From Alphaproteobacteria bacterium (GTDB lineage Bacteria; Pseudomonadota; Alphaproteobacteria; UBA8366; GCA-2717185): a stretch of DNA of 64,000 bases. Positions 8,145 through 14,973 of this stretch are shown in pieces (position 1 is the stretch's first letter; every line of letters starts with the position of its first letter). The stretch covers positions 1 through 64,000 of the forward strand of contig JBBDQU010000078.1 in the NCBI GenBank assembly GCA_040905865.1, in the 5' to 3' direction. The notes beneath the pieces were generated by a model. The model had not been told where the DNA came from and ran no database searches. It was given only the letters and a program-made list of their open reading frames with translations. Position numbers and translations under genes: made by a program.

Positions 8145-9239
8145 CTACGCCTTGAACGCGGCAATCGCCTTTTCGTCGAATTTCAGGCCCAGCCCCGGCG
8201 CGGTCGGCAGGATCAGGTCGCCCTTGTCGATCACGGGGGTTTCTTCGTAGAGCGCCAGCATCCAGGGCATGTATTCCACCGTCAGCCCGTTCGGGCAGGC
8301 GGCGACCAGATGCACCAGGATTTCCGGCATCACATGGCTGACAATGGGCAGGTTGAAGGCTTCCGCCATGCCCGCGATCTTCATCCACTGGGTGACGCCG
8401 CCGGCCCGGACGATATCCACCATGACGATATCGACCGACCGCGCCTCGATCATCTGGCGGAACGGCGCGATGCCGTACAGGTATTCGCCCCCCGCTATCG
8501 GCGTGTTCAGTGCGGCGGTGACGCGGGCGAGGCCCTGATAATCGTCCGCCGTGGTGACATCCTCCAGCCAGAACAGCCCGACTTCTTCCACCCGGCTGCC
8601 GATATCGATGGCCTGTTCCGGACGCCAGCGCTGGTTGATGTCGCACATCAGCTTGATGTCCGGACCGATGGCCTCGCGCACCACCGTGACGCGGCGGACC
8701 TCGTCGGCCGGCGACGGGCTGCCGGGCAGCGCCATCTGGGTCTTCATCTCCCGGAAGCCTTTCTGCACCAGGATCTGCGCCGCCCGTTGCGCCTGGTCAT
8801 CGGTCAACCCGCGGCGCAGCGACCCGGAGGCATAGGTCGGCACGCGGTCCCGGTGCCCGCCCAGCAGTTTCCACAGCGGCTGTTCCAGCGCCTTGCCCTT
8901 GATGTCCCACAGGGCAATATCGATGGCCGACAGCGCCAGGGTGAAGATGCCGCCCGGCCCGCAGGAATCCCCGGCGCCGCTGCGCAGCTTCGCGACGATT
9001 TTCTCGATCCGCAACGGATCCTCGCCGACGGTCAGTTCGGACAATTCCTCGACCGCGACCTTCAGGCTGCCGGTCATCTTGCCGCCATAGAAGGTGACGG
9101 CGATGCCTTCGATACCGCTATCGGTGCGCAGGCGCAGCATGACGACGGGCCGGAACCGGCCGGCTTCTTCCGGCATATTCGCCAGCGGGTCGTCCTCCGG
9201 CACCTTCAGGATGGCGACTTCGTAACTGCTGATTTTCAT
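8145..9239 (-). CDS. mandelate racemase/muconate lactonizing enzyme family protein
   Basis: A 364-residue enolase-superfamily enzyme. The N-terminal capping domain runs from about 1 to 125, followed by a TIM barrel with the three metal ligands in the expected places: Asp in LMCDINQRW, Glu in FWLEDVTT, Glu in IAGGEYLYG. Also present are an Asp before the Ala-Gly-Gly of strand 6, His in IVSHVMPEI on strand 7, and Glu in TVEYMPW. The strand-2 motif reads MKTQM, so the second lysine of the usual KxK is Gln. The His places it nearest the mandelate racemase/sugar-acid dehydratase group. The start was chosen at ATG 9239; an upstream extension lacks family features. It faces the three-gene set at 5773-8061, with which it may share a pathway. 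Confidence 0.82.
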   Translation of the reverse strand: MKISSYEVAILKVPEDDPLANMPEEAGRFRPVVMLRLRTDSGIEGIAVTFYGGKMTGSLKVAVEELSELTVGEDPLRIEKIVAKLRSGAGDSCGPGGIFTLALSAIDIALWDIKGKALEQPLWKLLGGHRDRVPTYASGSLRRGLTDDQAQRAAQILVQKGFREMKTQMALPGSPSPADEVRRVTVVREAIGPDIKLMCDINQRWRPEQAIDIGSRVEEVGLFWLEDVTTADDYQGLARVTAALNTPIAGGEYLYGIAPFRQMIEARSVDIVMVDIVRAGGVTQWMKIAGMAEAFNLPIVSHVMPEILVHLVAACPNGLTVEYMPWMLALYEETPVIDKGDLILPTAPGLGLKFDEKAIAAFKA

Positions 9240-9358
9240 GGTTTCCCCCGATGTGATTTTAGATTGGCCAGAGCCTACACATCTTTTGCGCGCGAAGGCC
9301 AGCACCGCCCGTCGGCCGTGCTATGATTGAACGGATCAATGCAAACTGGAGAGGCGGC

Positions 9359-9646
9359 ATGGATATTCAGACATTCAGGGATTCGGTCCGCAACGATACA
9401 CCCCCGGACGGTATCGACCGTGCCCTGCAGGCGCTGTGGCAGGATGCGAAGGGCGACTGGGATGCGGCGCATCAACTGGCGCAGGCCCAGAACGACGCGA
9501 CCGGCGCCTGGGTGCACGCCTATCTGCACCGGGTCGAGGACGACCTCGCTAATGCCGGTTACTGGTACCGCCGCGCGGGAAAGCCGGCGTCGTCTGCGCC
9601 GTTACAGGAAGAATGGGACGAAATCGTCTCGGCGCTGCTGGATTGA
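9359..9646 (+). CDS. small conserved hypothetical protein, TPR-like
   Basis: A 95-residue, mostly helical, soluble protein. The central DAKGDWDAAHQLAQAQ and AWVHAYLHRVEDDLANAGYW stretches look like a pair of short helical repeats and recall small conserved hypotheticals found in many alphaproteobacteria and other Proteobacteria. No catalytic motif and no signal peptide are seen. The start is ATG 9359, preceded by GGAGAGG; the upstream in-frame ATG at 9323 has no comparable site. It is divergent from the enolase-superfamily gene, with a 119-bp shared upstream region. Function unknown. Confidence 0.6.
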   Translation: MDIQTFRDSVRNDTPPDGIDRALQALWQDAKGDWDAAHQLAQAQNDATGAWVHAYLHRVEDDLANAGYWYRRAGKPASSAPLQEEWDEIVSALLD

Positions 9647-9675
9647 GCAGCGCACTTCCCGCAATAGCGGCTGCG

Positions 9676-10695
9676 TCAGTGGCTGGTGCCGCGCTTCAGC
9701 CAGTCGTAGCGGTCGCCGGATTTAATGGTGACGTCCTCCATGCCGCCGGCCTGCCGCAGAACCGTAAGCGGAATATCGATCCCCGGTTCGCCCAGCGCCC
9801 AGACCTTGCGGTAAAAATCCATCTGTCCCGAAACCGGCTGGCCGGCGACGGCAACGACAAGGTCGCCCGCCTGGATGCCCGCGACCGCACCAGGGCCCTC
9901 GGCCGCCAGCCGGGAGACGAATACCCGCTGGCGGTGCTCTTCGGTGTAAACGCCCATCCAGGGATGCCGGGGTCCATCGGACCGGCCATTGGCGATCAAC
10001 TGCGCCAGGATCGGTTTCAGCGCGTTGATAGGCACGAACATGTTGCCGGGGCTGGGCGTGTCGGGGCCCTGCGCGTCGCCAACGATCAGCGAACCGATTC
10101 CGACCAGCCTGCCGTCCTTGTCGACCAGCGCCGCGCCGCCGAACAGCGGGTAAGGCGGCTGGGTGAAGATCGCGTCGGGCAACAGGTATTCCCAGTAACC
10201 GGCAAAGTCGCGACGGGAAACGACCCGGGCCGGAATAGCGCTTCGCACGCCGCCATATCCGGCGACAAGGGCGCCGGCACCGGTTTGCAGGGACGATGAA
10301 TCGCCTATCCGCATCGGTTTGACCGGTAGCGGCCGAGCCATCCGCAACAGGCCGAAGCCGGTGTTATGGTCATAGGCGATGACGCTGGCCGGTTGCGGTT
10401 CGCCGTCGGGCCCGGTCACCATCACCGACGACGCTTCGAGCACCAGATAACCGATGGTCACGATCAGGCCGCTCGAATCGATGACGACGCCATGGCCGTC
10501 GCGTTCCGTTCCCAGGGTTTTCGCTGACCGGGCGGTGCTTTCGGTCGTACTCTGGACGCGAACCACCGCGTGGAGTACGTCCTCGGCACTGGATTGCGCG
10601 GTAGCGGGAACCGGGACCGCCGACAGGACCGCAAAAAGAAGGACGAACGCCGCCGTTTGCTTTGCATATCCGAAAACGCGGTTCCACATATTCAT
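9676..10695 (-). CDS. exported S1C/PDZ protein with degenerate catalytic triad
   Basis: A 339-residue DegP-like protein with a signal peptide (about 1-33, ending PVPATAQ), a trypsin-like domain (about 38-225) and a C-terminal PDZ domain (about 240-325; AGIQAGDLVVAVAGQPV). Compared with the family pattern, all three catalytic residues appear lost. The position of the His in T-N-x-H-V-V is Tyr83 (TIGYLV), the Asp position is Gly113 (NTGFGLL), and the Ser in G-N-S-G-G is Phe185 (PLFGGAAL). It is therefore probably a non-proteolytic periplasmic binding or chaperone protein. Alignment was by eye. It is divergent from uvrD. Confidence 0.8.
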   Translation of the reverse strand: MNMWNRVFGYAKQTAAFVLLFAVLSAVPVPATAQSSAEDVLHAVVRVQSTTESTARSAKTLGTERDGHGVVIDSSGLIVTIGYLVLEASSVMVTGPDGEPQPASVIAYDHNTGFGLLRMARPLPVKPMRIGDSSSLQTGAGALVAGYGGVRSAIPARVVSRRDFAGYWEYLLPDAIFTQPPYPLFGGAALVDKDGRLVGIGSLIVGDAQGPDTPSPGNMFVPINALKPILAQLIANGRSDGPRHPWMGVYTEEHRQRVFVSRLAAEGPGAVAGIQAGDLVVAVAGQPVSGQMDFYRKVWALGEPGIDIPLTVLRQAGGMEDVTIKSGDRYDWLKRGTSH

Positions 10696-10799
10696 GACGG
10701 ATTCACCCGATAGAATTGCGAAAAAACTTCAAAACACAGCGTATCACGTTATTGCGTCGCGCCGTAATGTTGCACTGAAACGTGATCCGGCGCCTGAAA

Positions 10800-10814
10800 G
10801 TTCCGTCACCGTTT
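10800..10814 (+). promoter_or_regulatory. LexA-box-like sequence upstream of uvrD
   Basis: GTTC-N7-GTTT (10800-10803 and 10811-10814) differs by one base from the GTTC-N7-GTTC box used by alphaproteobacterial LexA. It lies 66 bp before the uvrD start. A 12-bp palindrome (CCCTATATAGGG, 10832-10843) follows and could contain the -10 region. Control by SOS is an inference. Confidence 0.3.
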
Positions 10815-10880
10815 CGCTGTGGCAGCTTCTGCCCTATATAGGGTAGTACAGCATCCCTTTTAAACGAGACCTGTGGTTCG

Positions 10881-13178
10881 ATGACCGACCCATTTGCCAG
10901 CGATCCGCTGGACTATGAAGAACCGGCGCCGTTCGCCCCGGCGCGGCCGGCGCCCTGGCTGGCCTCGCTGAACGAATCCCAACGCGCGGCCGTGGAAGCG
11001 CTGGACGGGCCGGTGCTGGTACTTGCCGGGGCAGGCACGGGCAAGACGCGGGTGCTGACGACCCGGCTGGCGCAGATCATCCACACCAATCGGGCGCGTC
11101 CCTATCAGATCCTGTCGGTCACCTTCACCAACCGCGCCGCACGGGAAATGCGCGAGCGGGTCGCGGACCTCATCGGCCCGGCGACCGAAGGGCTGTGGCT
11201 GGGCACATTTCATGCGCTGGGCGTCCGTATCCTGCGGCGCCATGCGGAACTGGTCGGGCTGAAGTCCAATTTCACCATCCTCGACACGGACGATCAGGTG
11301 CGGCTGCTCAAGCAGCTTCTGGAGGCCGAACAGATCGATGAGAAGCGCTGGCCGGCCCGGGTGCTGTCCGGGATAATCCAGCGCTGGAAGGATCGCGGGC
11401 TCACCCCGGCCAAGGTGCCAAGGGGCGATGGCGGCGAGTTCGCCAATGGCAAGGCGATCGACCTGTACCGGCAATACCAGGAGCGGCTGACCACGCTGAA
11501 CGCCGCGGATTTCGGCGACCTTCTACTGCATTGCCTGACGTTGTTCACGGACAACCCTGATGTCCTCGCCGATTACCAGCGGTTGTTCCGCTATATCCTG
11601 GTGGACGAATACCAGGATGCGAACGTCGCGCAGTATCTATGGCTGCGGCTGCTGGCGCAGGGGCATCGCAACCTGTGCTGCGTCGGCGATGACGATCAGT
11701 CGATCTATGGCTGGCGCGGGGCGGAGGTCGGCAACATCCTGCGGTTCGAACAGGATTTTCCGGGCGCGACCGTGGTCCGGCTGGAGCGCAATTACCGCTC
11801 CACGCCGCATATCCTGGCGGCCGCGTCGGGCCTGATCGCCCATAACGAGGGGCGGCTCGGCAAGACGCTGTGGACGGACATGAACGATGGCGAAAAGATT
11901 GTCGTTCGCGGCGTCTGGGACGGCGAGGAAGAAGCCCGCTATGTGGGCGAGGAAATCGAATCCCTGCATCGCAAGCAGCACCGGCTGGACCAGATAGCCA
12001 TCCTGGTGCGGGCCGGGTTCCAGACCCGTGAATTCGAAGACCGCCTGATGACTCTGGGCGTTCCCTACCGGGTGATCGGCGGCCCGCGATTCTATGAACG
12101 CGAGGAAATCCGCGACTCTCTGGCCTATCTGCGGCTGATCCATCAGCCGGACGACGATCTCGCCTTCGAGCGGATCATCAACAAGCCCGCGCGCGGCGTC
12201 GGCAAGACGACGCTGCAGGCGCTGCATGGATTGGCCAGAATTGAAGGCTGCTCGCTGTTCAGCGCCGGGGTGCGGATTGTCGAGACCGATGAACTCGGCA
12301 CCGCGGCAAAGCGCAAGCTGAGCACCATTCTGGAGGATTTCCGGCGCTGGGGGCAGATGGCGGGCGGCGTGCCGCATACGGAGCTGGCGGCGACGGTTCT
12401 GGATGAATCCGGCTATACGGAGATGTGGCTCACCAGCAAGAAGCCGGAAGCACAGGGGAAGCTGGAAAACCTGAAGGAATTGCTGCCGGCGATGGCGGAG
12501 TTCGCGAATCTGGAAGGCTTTCTGGAACATGTCAGTCTGGTGATGGAGAATACCGAGGCCGCCGGTACAGATATGGTCAATCTGATGACCCTGCACAGCG
12601 CCAAGGGCCTCGAATTCGAAACCGTTTTCCTGCCGGGCTGGGAGGAAGAGCTGTTCCCGCATCAGCGCGCCATCGATGAAAGCGGCACCGCCGGGCTGGA
12701 AGAGGAGCGGCGGCTCGCCTATGTCGGGATCACGCGGGCGCGCAAGCGGGTCCGAATCTCCCACGCGGCCAGCCGCCGGGTCTATAACCAGTGGCGCAGC
12801 GCCATTCCGTCCCGGTTTATTGACGAACTGCCGCCCGAATGCGTCGAGGTGACGAGTGATTCGGGCCTGTACGGCAGTTCACGGGATGGCAGGCTGTCGG
12901 AATACGGCAGCGGTTCCGGGTTCGGCGGCGTGCCGTCGAAAACGGAGGGCGGCCCCGGCTGGCGCCGCTATCAGGCGCATGGCAAGGGGCAGAAATACAT
13001 CGACTCGACTGCCTATACGGTTGTCGGGGATGAATCGGGATTTTCCGTGGGCGAGCGCTGCTTCCACCAGAAATTCGGCATGGGCGACGTCCGGGAAGTC
13101 GATGGCGACAGGTTGACCATCGCCTTCGATAATGCCGGCGAAAAGCGGGTCGTTGCCGCATTCGTGACCAGGCCGTAG
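10881..13178 (+). CDS. uvrD: ATP-dependent DNA helicase UvrD/PcrA
   Basis: A 765-residue superfamily 1A 3'-5' helicase acting in nucleotide excision and mismatch repair. Visible motifs are the Q-motif region LNESQRAAVEA (about 30-40), Walker A GAGTGKT (50-56), DEYQD of motif II, GDDDQSIYGWRGA of motif III, the NYRS segment of motif IV, LMTLHSAKGLEFETVF of motif V and YVGITRARKRV of motif VI. A roughly 130-residue low-similarity C-terminal tail ends in a Tudor-like FHQKFGMGDVREVDGD segment, as in PcrA/UvrD. Length is close to the family norm. prmA starts one base after the stop codon, so the two genes are probably co-transcribed. Confidence 0.95.
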   Translation: MTDPFASDPLDYEEPAPFAPARPAPWLASLNESQRAAVEALDGPVLVLAGAGTGKTRVLTTRLAQIIHTNRARPYQILSVTFTNRAAREMRERVADLIGPATEGLWLGTFHALGVRILRRHAELVGLKSNFTILDTDDQVRLLKQLLEAEQIDEKRWPARVLSGIIQRWKDRGLTPAKVPRGDGGEFANGKAIDLYRQYQERLTTLNAADFGDLLLHCLTLFTDNPDVLADYQRLFRYILVDEYQDANVAQYLWLRLLAQGHRNLCCVGDDDQSIYGWRGAEVGNILRFEQDFPGATVVRLERNYRSTPHILAAASGLIAHNEGRLGKTLWTDMNDGEKIVVRGVWDGEEEARYVGEEIESLHRKQHRLDQIAILVRAGFQTREFEDRLMTLGVPYRVIGGPRFYEREEIRDSLAYLRLIHQPDDDLAFERIINKPARGVGKTTLQALHGLARIEGCSLFSAGVRIVETDELGTAAKRKLSTILEDFRRWGQMAGGVPHTELAATVLDESGYTEMWLTSKKPEAQGKLENLKELLPAMAEFANLEGFLEHVSLVMENTEAAGTDMVNLMTLHSAKGLEFETVFLPGWEEELFPHQRAIDESGTAGLEEERRLAYVGITRARKRVRISHAASRRVYNQWRSAIPSRFIDELPPECVEVTSDSGLYGSSRDGRLSEYGSGSGFGGVPSKTEGGPGWRRYQAHGKGQKYIDSTAYTVVGDESGFSVGERCFHQKFGMGDVREVDGDRLTIAFDNAGEKRVVAAFVTRP

Positions 13179-13179
13179 C

Positions 13180-14058
13180 ATGAACCTGACCGCCGATGGC
13201 TGGAAGATAGAGGTCTTCGTGCCGCCGCGCGCCGCGGCGTTCTTCGAACAGGCCTTCGAGCCGTTCTGTATGGCCCTCGTATCGTTTGAGGTGGAGGAAA
13301 ACATCCTGTGGCGGGTCGAAGGCTATACCCTGGCGCCGCCGCCATCGGAGGCGCTGACAGCCGCCATTGCGATTGCCGCTGCCCGTGCGGGGGTCCCGGA
13401 ACCGGAAGCCGTCTGCCTGCCATTGCCGGCAACCGATTGGGTGGCGGAAACCCAGCGTTCGTTTCAGCCGCTGCGGGCCGGGCGTTACTTTGTGCAACCT
13501 TCGCATTTCGAGGGGACGGCGCCGGCCGGAGCGCATGTCATCCTGCTCGATGCCGGTGCGGCCTTCGGAACGGGTGAACATGCGACGACGAAGGGCTGCC
13601 TGCTGGCGCTGGACCGGTTGGCGCGGACGCGGCGCTTCGCAAAACCGCTGGATCTAGGCTGTGGCTCGGGCATCCTGTCCATTGCTGCTGCATTGACCTG
13701 GCACGCGCCGGTAATGGCGGCGGATATTGATCTGCGGTCCGTTGCCGTTGCCCGCGCCAATGCGCGGCAGAACCGGGTTGCCGGACAGGTGACATCCCTG
13801 TGCAGCAACGGATTCGCCGCCCGCGCGATTCGCCAGGCGGCGCCTTATGATCTTATCCTGGCCAACATCCTGGCGCGGCCGCTGGTCGCATTATCGTACG
13901 CGATCCGTCGGCATATCGCGCCAAACGGCGTTTGCGTCCTGTCGGGTCTGCTGGCCCATCAGGAGCGGGAGGTCGGCGCAGCGTATCGTCGCCAGGGATT
14001 CCACCTGGTACGGCGACTCCCGATCGACGGTTGGCACACGCTTGTCCTCGCCCGGTAA
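13180..14058 (+). CDS. prmA: ribosomal protein L11 methyltransferase
   Basis: A 292-residue SAM-dependent methyltransferase that modifies lysines of ribosomal protein L11. The N-terminal ferredoxin-like substrate-recognition domain is followed by a Rossmann methyltransferase domain with AFGTGEHATTKGCL and motif I LDLGCGSGILS. The post-I acidic ADID and the NILARPL motif (motif IV, N-P-P-F/NILA type) complete the PrmA pattern. It starts one base past the uvrD stop codon and ends 60 bases before the convergent DUF1127 gene. Confidence 0.92.
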   Translation: MNLTADGWKIEVFVPPRAAAFFEQAFEPFCMALVSFEVEENILWRVEGYTLAPPPSEALTAAIAIAAARAGVPEPEAVCLPLPATDWVAETQRSFQPLRAGRYFVQPSHFEGTAPAGAHVILLDAGAAFGTGEHATTKGCLLALDRLARTRRFAKPLDLGCGSGILSIAAALTWHAPVMAADIDLRSVAVARANARQNRVAGQVTSLCSNGFAARAIRQAAPYDLILANILARPLVALSYAIRRHIAPNGVCVLSGLLAHQEREVGAAYRRQGFHLVRRLPIDGWHTLVLAR

Positions 14059-14118
14059 CTACCGTCCGGCTGCCATATCCCGTTTTACCGGGGGCCGCCG
14101 GATGGGCAGGGAATTCGC

Positions 14119-14352
14119 TCAGGAAACCCAGTAGAGCCGCTGGTCGCCTTCGTGGAGATGCCGGTAATTCAGCGGCAGTTCTTCACGCCGGATTCCGATA
14201 TCGGCAAGCGTATGATCGTCAAGGCTGCCAAGATCACGCTGCGACGACCGAACCGCTCTTCCCGAAAACATCGTGCTTGTGAAATGAGCGATACGCGAGA
14301 ACAGGTCGCTCGACTGCGATTGACCCGTTTCGGAAACAGTTATGTTCGCCAT
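14119..14352 (-). CDS. DUF1127 domain protein
   Basis: A 77-residue protein with the C-terminal DUF1127 motif LDDHTLADIGIRREEL. Such small Arg-rich proteins are common in alphaproteobacteria; some members have been linked to RNA turnover or phosphate and carbon metabolism, but there is no general function. The N-terminal part is Ser/Thr-rich without similarity. The start was taken at ATG 14352, because AAAGGA lies eight bases upstream; an alternative in-frame ATG at 14370 would place that site inside the gene. Confidence 0.8.
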   Translation of the reverse strand: MANITVSETGQSQSSDLFSRIAHFTSTMFSGRAVRSSQRDLGSLDDHTLADIGIRREELPLNYRHLHEGDQRLYWVS

Positions 14353-14973
14353 GTTCGATATCCTTTTCATAACAGAATGTTAATTCGCACCTATGCGAGT
14401 TCTTGCCTTCAATATATGCCGCAATAATGAATATTTGAGCGGAATTTTTGCGTTGCAGCATTGCGATTGACGCATGGCAAAACCGGATGAAGAATGCGAC
14501 AAACTTGACGATTCCACGGCCGTTAGACGAAGGAATGCCCGCTGGCCGCCGGTATGTTGATTGATCGTGGGGGAAAAACGGTACCGCCTGCCGTCGTCAT
14601 GGACTACGCCCCGTGGGGCGAAAAGTTATCGACGATCGGCGTCTGCTTGTCGTCGCGCGATGAGCGGCGGCAGGCGGTACCTGGGTCCGATACCAGGGGG
14701 GAGGATAGTACCGGACCGTTCTGTATTACTTCCGGGAAACACGGACCCGTTGGTTATTTCCTTGACCTCTTTGTACCTCAACGATTCGGGAATGTCAGCA
14801 AAAATATTGCGTTGCAGCAATAAATTTTGCAGGGCAATAAAAATTGCTGCTTTGCGGCAAATATTTGCGGATTCCTGCGGGATTTCATGAAAATGGGATT
14901 GCTGGTGCGGTTCAATTCTGTGAGTCTGGCGACAACCGGTGGGGCGCAGGTGGTGACGGAAAGGAAGTTGAAG
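14353..14973. other. intergenic region rich in inverted repeats
   Basis: About 620 bp without a credible gene; the small open frames here have no coding signature. It is more AT-rich at both edges. It contains a 14-bp inverted repeat enclosing smaller hairpins (14580-14681), two competing pairings of GGGTCCG (14683-14689) with CGGACC (14712-14717) or CGGACCC (14742-14748), and an 8-bp hairpin at 14814-14850. A 13-bp direct repeat, TTGCGTTGCAGCA, occurs at 14448-14460 and 14807-14819. It should hold the promoters of the DUF1127 gene (left) and the aminopeptidase gene (right). Confidence 0.6.
14580..14681 (+). repeat. inverted repeat with nested hairpin (possible structured RNA)
   Basis: GGTACCGCCTGCCG at 14580-14593 is perfectly complementary to 14668-14681. 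Between the arms is a hairpin with six G-C-only pairs and a two-base loop (14607-14620), and a second weaker pairing of ATCGACGA (about 14628-14635) with TCG-TCGCGCGAT (about 14650-14661). Folded, this would be a three-way junction. Whether it is transcribed is unknown. Confidence 0.5.

Noticed and set aside
14554-14890. Two small plus-strand frames in the intergenic region before the aminopeptidase
   Set aside because: Neither has a convincing start site or a recognisable family, and they overlap each other in different frames. The region is better explained by inverted repeats.
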